Assembly (NCBI GenBank): GCA_016930645.1
Contig: JAFGGH010000046.1
Coordinates: 1 to 64,000, forward strand
Direction of reading: 5' to 3'
From: Sedimentisphaerales bacterium
GTDB taxonomy: Bacteria > Planctomycetota > Phycisphaerae > Sedimentisphaerales > Anaerobacaceae
Length of the DNA: 64,000 nucleotides
Shown: piece after piece, positions 27,038-37,095 of the stretch
Position numbering within the stretch: the stretch's first letter is position 1
Layout of the letters: each line of letters starts with the position of its first letter
Made by a program: the position numbers and the translations under genes
Notes under the pieces: generated by a model
Seen by the model: only the letters and a program-made list of their open reading frames with translations
What the model was told of the DNA's origin: nothing
Database searches by the model: none

Positions 27038-28573
27038 ATGATAGCTGTTCAATCCCATAGAGAGAATTATTTTGGTACCTCTTTAGTGCGAGCGGATTTG
27101 AAAACTCTCGCTGTTCGGGGAGGATTATTAACAGTAATTTCGCAAATTGTGAACCGAATTATTCGGCTCGGTTCTACTATGGTCATGGCCCGGATTTTGA
27201 CACCGGGTGATTTTGGTTTGCTTGCGATGATATTTCCAATAACAGGATTTATCAACCTTTTTAAGGATCTTGGTTTGTCTCAGGCAACTGTTCAAAAAGA
27301 GGATGTTGATCATCAACAGGTTAGCAACCTTTTCTGGATAAATGTAGCATTGAGTTTGCTGTTGACTGGGATTGTTTGTTCATTGGCCCCAGTGATTGTA
27401 TATCTTTACAAGGATTCACGGCTGTTTTGGCCGACAGTCGTACTTTCGGCTGGTTTCATATTCAGGGGCATGTCAGCACAGCAATTTGCGATATTGAGGC
27501 GACAGATGCATTTCGGTAAAATCACCTGCTTGAATGTGGCAGAGATTTTTGTTGGATCTGTGGTCGGTGTGATATCTGCCATTGCAGGAGCGGGGATGTG
27601 GTCGCTTGTTTATATGACTCTTGCTTTTAGTGTTACCAGTTGCGTTGGTGCCTGGATGTTTTGTTCATGGCGGCCGTCATTGCCCATACATATATCGAAA
27701 GTTCGAAGTATGGTGGCTTTCGGCAGCAATCTTACAGCATACAACGCGATGAATTACTGGGCGCGGAACTTTGATTATATATTAATAGGTAAATTTTGGA
27801 ATCCTTTTTTATTGGGACTTTATTATAAAGCTTACGAACTTTTATTAATGCCGCTTCGTCAAATCACTTGGCCTGTATCGGCAGTTGCTATTCCCACACT
27901 TAGCCGGCTTCAGGATGAGCCGGAGCAATACAGGCTTTATTATTACAGGGCTGTTAATGCGATAGCCTTTGTGAGTATGCCTGTTATTATAGCAATGGCG
28001 GCTTTATCGAATGAGCTGATAAGAATTGCGTTGGGGAATCAATGGATCGATGCAGTTCTAATATTCAGGATATTGGCGTTTTCCGGTTTGCTACAACCGG
28101 TGCTAAGCACAACAGGCTGGGTATATATCTCACTCGGTTACACTAAACGAATGATGTATTGGGGTGCTATCAGCGTTCCAATTTTCATAGCGTCTTTTAT
28201 AGTTGGCTTGCCGTGGGGTCCTGTTGGCGTGGCCTTTTCTTATACGGTCTGCTTTATTTGTATTCTTGCGTTGCCGAGCCTGTTATTCGCATTTTGGCGT
28301 TCACCGGTGCGTATAAGCGAATTCTTTGACACGATATGGCGGCCTCTGACAATAAGTTTACTGATGTATCCGGCTATTGAACTGGTGAGAATTAATTTAT
28401 CTTCGTTTAATATAATCGGAAGGCTGTTTTTATCCGGAGCGGCAGGTTGTATGATGTTTCTTTTAATTGTAATTTGCTGGCCGAAAGCGAGAAGAGAGGC
28501 GCTAAACACAATTAAGATTTTGAAAATGCTTAGAAACAAGTGTTCAGAGAAGACCGGCAATTCAAAGCTTTGA
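27038..28573 (+). CDS. Polysaccharide flippase, MOP superfamily (Wzx/lipopolysaccharide exporter type)
   Basis: ORF from 26999; ATG at 27038 likelier. VSQIVNRIIRLGSTMVMARILTPGDFGLLAMIFPITGFINLFKDLGLSQATVQ typical. Confidence 0.9.
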   Translation: MIAVQSHRENYFGTSLVRADLKTLAVRGGLLTVISQIVNRIIRLGSTMVMARILTPGDFGLLAMIFPITGFINLFKDLGLSQATVQKEDVDHQQVSNLFWINVALSLLLTGIVCSLAPVIVYLYKDSRLFWPTVVLSAGFIFRGMSAQQFAILRRQMHFGKITCLNVAEIFVGSVVGVISAIAGAGMWSLVYMTLAFSVTSCVGAWMFCSWRPSLPIHISKVRSMVAFGSNLTAYNAMNYWARNFDYILIGKFWNPFLLGLYYKAYELLLMPLRQITWPVSAVAIPTLSRLQDEPEQYRLYYYRAVNAIAFVSMPVIIAMAALSNELIRIALGNQWIDAVLIFRILAFSGLLQPVLSTTGWVYISLGYTKRMMYWGAISVPIFIASFIVGLPWGPVGVAFSYTVCFICILALPSLLFAFWRSPVRISEFFDTIWRPLTISLLMYPAIELVRINLSSFNIIGRLFLSGAAGCMMFLLIVICWPKARREALNTIKILKMLRNKCSEKTGNSKL

Positions 28574-28619
28574 AACTTCACGGGCATAATTTATTAAAAT
28601 TGATCCTGAAAAATAAAAG

Positions 28620-29750
28620 ATGAAAATTTGTTTCATAGGCCCATCTTATCCTTTCAGAGGCGGTATAGCTCATTATATGACTTTGCTCAGCGAAGAGCTG
28701 AGGAAAAAACACGATGTTAAATTTTTCTCTTTTAAGAGACAATACCCATTGTGGTTATATCCCGGCACCAGCGACAGGGACACGAGCAGGCTTGCGGTCA
28801 GGGACGGCCAAGCCGAGGCGGTACTTGATTCACTGAATCCTTTAACGTGGATTGGTACATATTCGCGAATTAGAAAATTTGACCCTGATTTAGTAATAAT
28901 TCCGTGGTGGGTTGCGTTTTGGACGCCCCAGTTCTGGACAATATCGCGACTGATCAGGAGAAATCTTAAGGCTAAGCTGTTGTTTATATGTCATAATGTT
29001 GTCGAGCACGAGTCAAATTCCATAAAAAAGTTCTGCACTAAGCTTGTATTGAAAAACGGCACCCATTTCATTGTGCACTGTGAAGAAGATTTGAAGAATT
29101 TAAGAGACATCATACCACAAGCAAACGCAGTTAAATCATTTCATCCGATTTATGATGCTTTCAAGAATAAAATGGCAGATAAAAAACAGGCGCAGAAGCA
29201 ATTGAGCCTGTCTGGCAATGTGATACTTTTCTTTGGCTTTATACGGCCTTACAAAGGTCTTAAGTATCTCCTTGAGGCGATGCCGGATGTGCTTTCACAA
29301 ATTGATGTTACTCTATTGGTTGTTGGAGAATTCTGGAAGGACAAAAAACAATATATTGAGCAGATTGGCAGACTTGGTCTGAATGACAGGGTTGTGGTTG
29401 TAGATAAATATGTCCCCAACGAGGATGTTGGCCGATATTTTGCGGCTTGTGATGTTGTTGTCCTGCCTTATGTGTCGGCTACAGGAAGTGGTATTGCTCA
29501 ATTAGCTTATGGTTTTGAAAAACCGGTGATTAGCACAAGAACTGGTTCGTTAGGTGAGATAGTAATTGATGGAAAGACAGGTTTTCTGGCTGAACCGGGT
29601 GATTCGGAATCACTCGCAGCTTCAATAGTTGATTTTTACCAAAATGAGATGGAACGCGGATTCATAGATAATATCAAAAAGGAAAACAAGAGGTTTTCCT
29701 GGTCTGTTATGGCGGAAAAAATCGAACAATTATGCGGCTTAGAGCAATGA
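28620..29750 (+). CDS. Glycosyltransferase family 4
   Basis: 376 aa; KICFIGPSYPFRGGIAHYMTLL, VILFFGFIRPYKGLKYLLEAMP, VVLPYVSATGSGIAQLAYGFEKPVIST. Confidence 0.9.
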   Translation: MKICFIGPSYPFRGGIAHYMTLLSEELRKKHDVKFFSFKRQYPLWLYPGTSDRDTSRLAVRDGQAEAVLDSLNPLTWIGTYSRIRKFDPDLVIIPWWVAFWTPQFWTISRLIRRNLKAKLLFICHNVVEHESNSIKKFCTKLVLKNGTHFIVHCEEDLKNLRDIIPQANAVKSFHPIYDAFKNKMADKKQAQKQLSLSGNVILFFGFIRPYKGLKYLLEAMPDVLSQIDVTLLVVGEFWKDKKQYIEQIGRLGLNDRVVVVDKYVPNEDVGRYFAACDVVVLPYVSATGSGIAQLAYGFEKPVISTRTGSLGEIVIDGKTGFLAEPGDSESLAASIVDFYQNEMERGFIDNIKKENKRFSWSVMAEKIEQLCGLEQ

Positions 29751-30736
29751 AGGTATTGATTAAAAAACTAATAGGTTTTGCGAGAAGCACCCTTAGGTTT
29801 GCCGAAAATATTTGGGTTACGAGGGTATATCTTGCGTTGCTAACGCTCAGTATCGGGTATTGCCTTTACAAGTATTGGGGCGAACTTGATATTAAATCCC
29901 AGATGATACGTGGCGAGATGATTGCGGCGGTTTTCCTTCTGAGCTATATAGCATACTTTTTTTATGTTTATATTCACTATTCATCCTACCGCAAACTCGG
30001 AGTTGATATATCCTTTTGGCAGACTTTTCAGGTTGCATCGGTGTCGAGGCTTGGAGTATATGTTCCCGGGAAAATCTGGGCGGTGACTAATTATTATATT
30101 TTTTCACGTTGTTTCGGAATTCCCGCAGATACAATCGGCAAAAATTTCATAATCAACAACGCCTTGCTTCTTTTTACAGGCGCATTGATGAGTTTCCTCG
30201 TTATAACAAAGCTGAATACACTCACTCGTGAATTTCTTTTTGTTCTGCCTGCGTTAATGCTGATATTGATTCATCCGCGAGTGTTAAACAGTATTTTTTC
30301 TTTTTTGATACCGATATTACAGGGTAAGCTCGATAGTCAATCGGTAAACAAGCAGGATATCGAAACATTTAACTGGAGTTATTATACATATCTGCAGTTT
30401 ATCGCACTCTATCTGGTTTTATGGATGATTGGCGGAATAATTCTTTTTCTTTGTATCAAATCTTTTGGGGTAATTGGATTTTCAAGTATTCCTGTAATTT
30501 TAGCGGCTGGAGCGGTAAGTCTTGTTATTGCGCTTCTCGCGTTATTTGCGCCTGCAGGAGTTGGCATCAGAGAGGGAGTCGGCATTTTTATAGTTGCGCA
30601 GGTTGTCCCTATGAAAACAGCGATTCTTGCTTTTATATTGCTTCGGCTAAGTCAAATCATCGTTGATTTGTCTGTTGGTATAATCGGCGCGGTTCAATTT
30701 ATGCGGATTAGAAAAAAGGAATTAGCCGATGCCTGA
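29747..30736 (+). CDS. Polytopic membrane protein, lysylphosphatidylglycerol synthase TM-region (UPF0104-like) family
   Basis: ORF from 29732; ATG 29747 overlaps upstream stop. SVSRLGVYVPGKIWAVTNYYIFSRCFGI, FAPAGVGIREGVGIFI. Confidence 0.75.
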   Translation: MKVLIKKLIGFARSTLRFAENIWVTRVYLALLTLSIGYCLYKYWGELDIKSQMIRGEMIAAVFLLSYIAYFFYVYIHYSSYRKLGVDISFWQTFQVASVSRLGVYVPGKIWAVTNYYIFSRCFGIPADTIGKNFIINNALLLFTGALMSFLVITKLNTLTREFLFVLPALMLILIHPRVLNSIFSFLIPILQGKLDSQSVNKQDIETFNWSYYTYLQFIALYLVLWMIGGIILFLCIKSFGVIGFSSIPVILAAGAVSLVIALLALFAPAGVGIREGVGIFIVAQVVPMKTAILAFILLRLSQIIVDLSVGIIGAVQFMRIRKKELADA

Positions 30737-31505
30737 GGTTGAAGTATTCGGTGTTGATTATGAACGCTACGCCTTGAGCAGGCTTTTGCAGGGCTTTGCC
30801 GGAAAGTATAACATCAAAACCGTGCTTGAAGTTCCGGCGCACGGGGCAAAAGCAATGCCGTCACTCTACTCGCTGGGTTTTGGTTTGTCCGGCTGTAAAG
30901 TGACCTTAATAAACGGAGACGAAAGAAAAAGGACTATATGGAATTATCTTGGTATTGATGGCAACGTAACATTTGATAAATGTGCCGATATTGAGAATAT
31001 GAATTTCGCCGACAATTCTTTTGATTTTGTCTGGAATTTTGCGTTTATACCGACTTACCCGAATCCTAAGGCTTTGCTTGCTGAGATGACAAGAGTTTCC
31101 AAAAAATATGTCGCGGTATTTTCCGTTAATGGATTGAATGTGGGCTTTCCCATACACAGAGCTGTTCACAGAATGATGAAAATACCCTGGACTCATGGTG
31201 ATGTCCGATTCAATTATCCAGGAGAAGGAAAACGCTTCTTTAAAGAAAGTGGTCTCAATCATGTAAAAGTGGGAGTGGTTGACTGTCCTGTCTGGCCTGA
31301 TTCGCTGGGATTCAGGGATGTCCGTCTGCACCGCAGCAATAAGGATATGACCCAGATTGAATGGGATTCAAAGCTGATTAAGCAAATAAAGACGAATACT
31401 ATTCCAAAGTGGATAAAAGCTGTGTATGCCTGGGAGAGGGTCCCTGTCCCCTTGTTTATAAAATATCTCTATTCGCATATTTTCTTTGTGTTAGGGGAAA
31501 AGTAA
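30729..31505 (+). CDS. SAM-dependent methyltransferase (class I)
   Basis: 258 aa; KTVLEVPAHGAKAMPSLYSLGF..VTLINGDE..FADNSFDFVWNFAFI..LLAEMTRVSKKYVAVFS. Confidence 0.75.
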   Translation: MPEVEVFGVDYERYALSRLLQGFAGKYNIKTVLEVPAHGAKAMPSLYSLGFGLSGCKVTLINGDERKRTIWNYLGIDGNVTFDKCADIENMNFADNSFDFVWNFAFIPTYPNPKALLAEMTRVSKKYVAVFSVNGLNVGFPIHRAVHRMMKIPWTHGDVRFNYPGEGKRFFKESGLNHVKVGVVDCPVWPDSLGFRDVRLHRSNKDMTQIEWDSKLIKQIKTNTIPKWIKAVYAWERVPVPLFIKYLYSHIFFVLGEK

Positions 31506-31521
31506 GACGGTGAAGTATTAG

Positions 31522-32643
31522 ATGGAACGGATTAAATGTCTTTATTTTACTGAAATTAAAAACTACGAGACGTTAAGTCTTAAGGTAATCGAAAATGAGC
31601 TTTTGCCGAAGCTTGCACAGTTGGGAGTATCTGTTAAATCGTTTTGTATTACTCATTCCGATATTTTTAAGAAACATAAAAATCTTGACTTTGTTCTTTC
31701 AGCAATGGACAGGCATATTCGATACCCAATTGCCGCAAACAGAAAGCTGAGAGGTGATTTTGATATTTATCATATTTTGCATAGTATTAACAGTACGATG
31801 CTGTTTGCAAAACCAAATCAATCCAAAGCGATTGTTACGTGCCATGATATACATTCGGCTTTGCCGTATAATAAAATGGAATTTACTTTGCGTAAAGGGG
31901 GCAGAATCCGTAATGCTTTCAAGAGGATAGCCAATAAAGCTTTTAAGAAAGCCGACCATATAATTGCAGTATCCAAAAATACTAAACGGGATTTAGTGAA
32001 TATTATGAAGATTCCTGAAGAGAAGATTACCGTTGTCTATAACGGCGTGAATCACTCAGTGTTCTATCGGCGCGACAAAAAAGAAGTACGCAAAAAATTA
32101 AAAATCTCTTCGGATGAAAAAGTTATACTTAATGTATCGTCAGATGAACCTCGAAAAAATGTCGAGACTATACTTGCAGCTGTGGCAGTTCTTAAAGAAA
32201 AAATGGATATGGTTAAATTTGTCCATATCGGTGAGCTTTCCGCTAAAAGTCGCGAAATAATACGGAAGAATAATCTCACCAGCCTTGTTTACAATACGCC
32301 TTATGTTCCTCAAAAGCAACTTGTCGAATGGTACAACGCGGCGGATGTTTTTGTATTTCCCTCTTTTTATGAAGGATTTGGTATGCCGGTATTGGAAGCG
32401 ATGGCCTGTGGATGCCCTGTTATAACGACCAATCGCTCATCACTTCCTGAAGTGGCTGGGGAAGCGGCAATGGTAACTGAACCGGCTGATGTTTCAGGAT
32501 TCGTCAAAAACATCGAAAAAATACTGGCAATTAAAAAAATTTATAATGCGATGAGAAAAAAAAGCCTTGAGCAGGCGAAAAAATTTTCCTGGCAAAGATG
32601 CGCAAAGGAAACGGTTGATGTTTATCACTGTTTAATAACTTAA
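31522..32643 (+). CDS. Glycosyltransferase family 4
   Basis: 373 aa; [72 protein letters not shown]. Confidence 0.93.
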   Translation: MERIKCLYFTEIKNYETLSLKVIENELLPKLAQLGVSVKSFCITHSDIFKKHKNLDFVLSAMDRHIRYPIAANRKLRGDFDIYHILHSINSTMLFAKPNQSKAIVTCHDIHSALPYNKMEFTLRKGGRIRNAFKRIANKAFKKADHIIAVSKNTKRDLVNIMKIPEEKITVVYNGVNHSVFYRRDKKEVRKKLKISSDEKVILNVSSDEPRKNVETILAAVAVLKEKMDMVKFVHIGELSAKSREIIRKNNLTSLVYNTPYVPQKQLVEWYNAADVFVFPSFYEGFGMPVLEAMACGCPVITTNRSSLPEVAGEAAMVTEPADVSGFVKNIEKILAIKKIYNAMRKKSLEQAKKFSWQRCAKETVDVYHCLIT

Positions 32644-32667
32644 TAGATTGTTTGGCGAGAAGGGCAG

Positions 32668-33798
32668 ATGATTAAAATCCTTTTTATTACAAATAGTTTC
32701 AAAGATCATGCTCCTGTATTTGAATTGTTCGACCTTGTAAAGGGGATGGATAAGGAAAGATTCGAAATTCATGTCTGCTGCCTGTGGAAGGGCGGACCGA
32801 ATATGGAAAAATTCAGGAACATCGGTGTTAAGGTTCACAACTTTGCTATAAAAAGGAAGACTTATTTTCGAGTGATCCGTGAGATACGGCGATATATGAT
32901 TGAAAATGAAATAGATATCTTGCAGACGACCTTGTTTCCATCCAATTTTTACGGACGTATAGCCGCGCTACAGGCGAAAGTGCCAGGCATTATTTCAAGA
33001 TATATCAGCATTGGTGAGCACAAAGGTAAATTATTGTATTGGGTGTATGTTATAGCGCAAAGCATTCTTGATTGGAAATCAAGCAAAATAGTCGCGCTAT
33101 CCAATGCCGTTAAAGAGTATTTGATAAAGAGGCATTGGCTGAGTGAGGATAAAATTGTAGTAATTCACAATGGTGTTGACCCTGAAAAATTTGATGTCAG
33201 TGTGGACAGGCGTCAGTATCGACTGAAACTTGGTTTAAACCCTGATATACTTACCATCTGCTGTGTAGCAAGGCTTGAACCGATAAAAGGTATTAATTAC
33301 CTTGTCGAAGCAGCGAAAAAAGTAATTGACCGGGGACATAACGTTCAGTTTTTGCTTGTTGGCGGAGGATCGATGCGGAATAGTCTTCAGCAATTAGCCC
33401 AACAAATGGGAATTGATGATAAGGTGATTTTTGCCGGGTTCCGCGCGGATATTCCTGAAATTCTTAATGTATCCGATGTATTTGTTATGCCGTCACTGAG
33501 CGAGGGTTTATGCTTTGCGATTATCGAAGCAATGGCGGCGAGTAAACCTGTAATTGCCACAAGAGTCGGCGGGATCCCGGATGTTATCAGCAATGAAGAG
33601 GTAGGTATGCTCGTCCATCCTAAAAATTCTGATGCGATAGCTTCAGCCCTGGAACGTATGCTGCCTGATGAGAAACTGCGGCGGGAAATGGGTGAAAAGG
33701 CGAGAATGCATATACGTGATAATTTTTCCAATGAGGCTATGGTATTGAAATATCAGCATTTGTACGAACAATTTTGCGATAAGAAAAATAGCAAGTAA
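32668..33798 (+). CDS. Glycosyltransferase family 4
   Basis: 376 aa; VIHNGVDPEKFD, CVARLEPIKGINYLVEAAKKV, VFVMPSLSEGLCFAIIEAMAASKPVIATRVGGIPDVI. Confidence 0.93.
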   Translation: MIKILFITNSFKDHAPVFELFDLVKGMDKERFEIHVCCLWKGGPNMEKFRNIGVKVHNFAIKRKTYFRVIREIRRYMIENEIDILQTTLFPSNFYGRIAALQAKVPGIISRYISIGEHKGKLLYWVYVIAQSILDWKSSKIVALSNAVKEYLIKRHWLSEDKIVVIHNGVDPEKFDVSVDRRQYRLKLGLNPDILTICCVARLEPIKGINYLVEAAKKVIDRGHNVQFLLVGGGSMRNSLQQLAQQMGIDDKVIFAGFRADIPEILNVSDVFVMPSLSEGLCFAIIEAMAASKPVIATRVGGIPDVISNEEVGMLVHPKNSDAIASALERMLPDEKLRREMGEKARMHIRDNFSNEAMVLKYQHLYEQFCDKKNSK

Positions 33799-33866
33799 AA
33801 GTCTTACCCAATAACAAATGGTTCTTAAATAATAACCTTTTCTAAGAAGAAACATTTGGAGTTAAA

Positions 33867-34844
33867 ATGAAAGTGCTTGTAACAGGAGCGACCGGTTTTA
33901 TCGGCAGGCATCTTGTATGTGCGGCCTTAGGAAAGGGCTGGCTTGTCAGAGCGGCAGCGTTTAGAAGCAAAGATACCGCTGAATTTGAACGTATGGGAGC
34001 TGAAATTTTCCGATGTGATTTAACCAGGAAAGAAGAGCTTAAAGGAATTCTTAAGGATGTTGATATAGTTTTTCATTTAGCCGCACAATTGGGAAGAAAA
34101 GATATTAGTTCTAAAAGGATATATACAGTCAATATTGAAGGCACGAGGAATCTGTTAAATGAGTGCGTTAATTCGAGTATCAAGGCTTTTATTCATGGCA
34201 GCGCCTCCGGAGTGATAGGTGTACGGAATTATGTCGGTGCTGATGAAACGGCATCCTATGCGCCAAAGACATCTTACGAAGTGTCGAAGTGTAAGTCCGA
34301 GAAGCTCGTTTTAGAGTATTTTAATAAATACGAACTGCCTGTAACTATTATCCGGCCTCAAATGGCATACGGCCCCGGCGACCTGCATAAGCTGAAACTG
34401 TTTCGAGCGATAAACAACAGGAGATTTTACCTGGTTGGAAACGGCGAGGCACTTTGGCACCCGAGTTATATCGATGATGTTGTTGAAAGCTTTATTTTAG
34501 CCGCTGGAAAAGAACCGGCAGGTGAGATATTTAATATAGCAGGGCCCCGGTATATAAGTGTGAAAGAATTTACCGAGACGATTGCGGAATGTCTCGGTAA
34601 AAAGCTGCCTCGGTTAAGGATACCTACAGCGATTGCATATACAGGAGCGTTTTGTCTGGAAACGGTGTTACGTATTTTGAAAAAAGAGCCGGTAATTTCA
34701 ATTTCAAAAGTGCGTTTTCTTACCACTAACTTTACGTTGAATATTTCAAAAGCGAAAAGTCTATTGGGATATAAACCTCAGGTTGACCCTGTTGATGGTA
34801 TCAAAAAGACGGTAAAGTGGTATAAAGATAACGGTTACTTATAG
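33867..34844 (+). CDS. NAD-dependent epimerase/dehydratase (extended SDR)
   Basis: 325 aa; VLVTGATGFIGRHLVCAAL, YEVSKCKSE (YxxxK), TIIRPQMAYGPGD. Confidence 0.93.
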   Translation: MKVLVTGATGFIGRHLVCAALGKGWLVRAAAFRSKDTAEFERMGAEIFRCDLTRKEELKGILKDVDIVFHLAAQLGRKDISSKRIYTVNIEGTRNLLNECVNSSIKAFIHGSASGVIGVRNYVGADETASYAPKTSYEVSKCKSEKLVLEYFNKYELPVTIIRPQMAYGPGDLHKLKLFRAINNRRFYLVGNGEALWHPSYIDDVVESFILAAGKEPAGEIFNIAGPRYISVKEFTETIAECLGKKLPRLRIPTAIAYTGAFCLETVLRILKKEPVISISKVRFLTTNFTLNISKAKSLLGYKPQVDPVDGIKKTVKWYKDNGYL

Positions 34845-34848
34845 TATT

Positions 34849-35988
34849 GTGGAATCACAGAATAACAATAAAACTAAGGTCGCTTATATCAAAGGTGAAT
34901 CTGATAGTGTTCAGGTCAAGGTTAAAAAAGCTTTGGAGCTTCTCGGCGGTATCGAAAGATTCGTAAGAGCCGGAAAGAAAGTGCTGCTTAAGCCTAATTT
35001 CGTGGCACCATTTAAAAAGGCGACAACCAGCTTTGAGCTGATTAAAGCGGTTGTTGAAGAAGTAAGAAGATGTAACGCCGAAGCGGTAATTGCCGAATCA
35101 TCGGGATATGAGTTCGATACCGAATTGACCTTTAAGACTCTTGGTGTTTATGAACTGGGCAAAGAATTAAATGTTGAAGTGTTGAACCTCGACAAGTTGC
35201 CTTATAAAAAAGTCGCTGTAAAAAATGGTTTAATTAAAGAGTATCTTATATCAGATATTGTTTTTAAGTCGGATGTCATAATTAACCTTCCTCGGATGAA
35301 GAGACATTCCTTAACCGATATTACTTTAGGTGTAAAAAATCTTTTTGGTTTTCTCAGCCGTCAAAGCCGCAGACTGATACATTCGGTAAATTTAAACCGG
35401 GGTATCGCTCAATTATGCTCGATGATTAAGACTGATTTGACAATTGTAGACGCCTCGTCGATATTAGAAACCGCAGTTTATGGAAATGAAAGCAGACTGG
35501 GAAGTATTATCGCAAGCGAGGATATTTTAGCGGCAGATAGATTTTGCTGCGAACTTTTGGATATTGACCCGGATAGTATAGCTCATATCAAAATGGCTGG
35601 TGATATTGGAATCGGCAGGGGGGATTATGAAATTGTTGGTGAACAACTTGAAACTGCAGGGGCTTCTGAAAAAAGTAAAAGCTTCAAGAAAATGCTTCGC
35701 CGTCTTGCTTACAAGCTGATGTTTATACTGGAGACATCATCAAGGGTATTTGTTAGACGCAAATCGATATTACCTTATTTTCACTATTATTTTGGTATCA
35801 GGCCTGTAATAGATAAGCGATTATGTAATAGTTGTGGTGCCTGTCGGGATGTTTGTCCGGTTGGCGCGATTGATATCAAAAAAAAGACAATAAACAATAA
35901 GTGTATGCACCTTAGATGTCTGAAGTGCGTTGATGTTTGTCCGGTCAATGCTATTAAAACAAAAGGATTCAAAGGTAAATCGAACTGA
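34849..35988 (+). CDS. DUF362-family protein with C-terminal 2x[4Fe-4S] ferredoxin domain
   Basis: 379 aa, GTG start; VLLKPNFVAP, DVIINLPRMKRHSLTDITLGVKNLFGF; CNSCGACRDVCPVGAI..CMHLRCLKCVDVCPVNAI. Confidence 0.85.
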   Translation: MESQNNNKTKVAYIKGESDSVQVKVKKALELLGGIERFVRAGKKVLLKPNFVAPFKKATTSFELIKAVVEEVRRCNAEAVIAESSGYEFDTELTFKTLGVYELGKELNVEVLNLDKLPYKKVAVKNGLIKEYLISDIVFKSDVIINLPRMKRHSLTDITLGVKNLFGFLSRQSRRLIHSVNLNRGIAQLCSMIKTDLTIVDASSILETAVYGNESRLGSIIASEDILAADRFCCELLDIDPDSIAHIKMAGDIGIGRGDYEIVGEQLETAGASEKSKSFKKMLRRLAYKLMFILETSSRVFVRRKSILPYFHYYFGIRPVIDKRLCNSCGACRDVCPVGAIDIKKKTINNKCMHLRCLKCVDVCPVNAIKTKGFKGKSN

Positions 35989-36013
35989 TTAAAGGATAAG
36001 TTTAGAGGCTTTT

Positions 36014-37066
36014 ATGCGAACAGGGATTATAGGCTGCGGTATTGCGATGCCTCATCATATTTTAGGCATACGTGAGGTTAAAAATGTTGACCTTGTTGCG
36101 TTGTGTGATATTGATAAAGACAAACTGCACAAAAAAGCACAGCAATTAGAGGTTAAAAATACCTATACAGATTTTTCCAGGATGATTTCGTCTGAAAAAT
36201 TAGATGCGGTTCACATTTTAACGCCGCCTAAAACGCATTCCCAAGTTACTGTAAAGGTGATGGAGCAGGGCTGTAATGTGCTGCTGGAAAAGCCTATGGC
36301 GATAACCACCATCGAGTGTGATGAAATTATCACTGCAGCAAAACGAAACAAAGTTAAGCTCTGTATAATGCACAATCATATGTTCGACCCACCGATATTA
36401 AAGGCCAGGCAATTATTGCAAAAAGGTACAGTCGGTAATCTGCTCGGTTTTGATTGTACATTTTTCGTTGACAGGAAGAAATTGGTCAAGGAAGGGTCTT
36501 TTGACGCCGGCCACTGGATACATAATTTGCCTCTTGGTATGTTTGGAGAGCACGCGATACCCCACGTGTTATACTTGGTGCTGTCTTTTCTCGGCGATGC
36601 AAAGGTGGTAAGGGCCAATCTGCTTTGCAATAACTCTGCCGACAAATACAAACAGGTCAACAGGCTTAATGTGTTATTAAGCAGCGAGGAAAGAATCTGT
36701 AACCTGCTTATACTTGATAATACCGATTATCCGAATTTTACAATAAGACTTTTCGGTGACAAAGCCGCATTGCATATAAACCTGTTTGCGTTGACTATGG
36801 TTCTCGAGAAACATCGTAATTTGCCGCGAGGGGCGGCGCAATTGATGCAGGCGGCGGAACAGGGAATAAAGTCGATTTGCAGCTCGGGCTGCAATGCTTC
36901 GAAGATACTATTCGGAAGGTTGAAAAGAAGGCCCGGCCATAGGATGCTTATAAGGAAGTTTTATGAGAGCCTTGCAAATAATACCGAACCTCCGGTATCG
37001 GGTGAGCAGGGTCGAGAGGTTGTAAGAGTGATGGAAAAAATAAAAGACCGGTTGGATAATAACTAA
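36014..37066 (+). CDS. Gfo/Idh/MocA-family oxidoreductase
   Basis: 350 aa; RTGIIGCGIAMPHHILGIREVKNVDLVALCDID, VLLEKPMAIT. Confidence 0.9.
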   Translation: MRTGIIGCGIAMPHHILGIREVKNVDLVALCDIDKDKLHKKAQQLEVKNTYTDFSRMISSEKLDAVHILTPPKTHSQVTVKVMEQGCNVLLEKPMAITTIECDEIITAAKRNKVKLCIMHNHMFDPPILKARQLLQKGTVGNLLGFDCTFFVDRKKLVKEGSFDAGHWIHNLPLGMFGEHAIPHVLYLVLSFLGDAKVVRANLLCNNSADKYKQVNRLNVLLSSEERICNLLILDNTDYPNFTIRLFGDKAALHINLFALTMVLEKHRNLPRGAAQLMQAAEQGIKSICSSGCNASKILFGRLKRRPGHRMLIRKFYESLANNTEPPVSGEQGREVVRVMEKIKDRLDNN

Positions 37067-37095
37067 TTACTTAACCAGTTCTGAAGCGAGCAAGG

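Noticed and set aside
26854-27060. 68-aa ORF in the leader of the polysaccharide cluster
   Set aside because: Overlaps the flippase start in another frame, no RBS or domain, Arg/Ser-rich; could be a leader peptide but nothing supports it.
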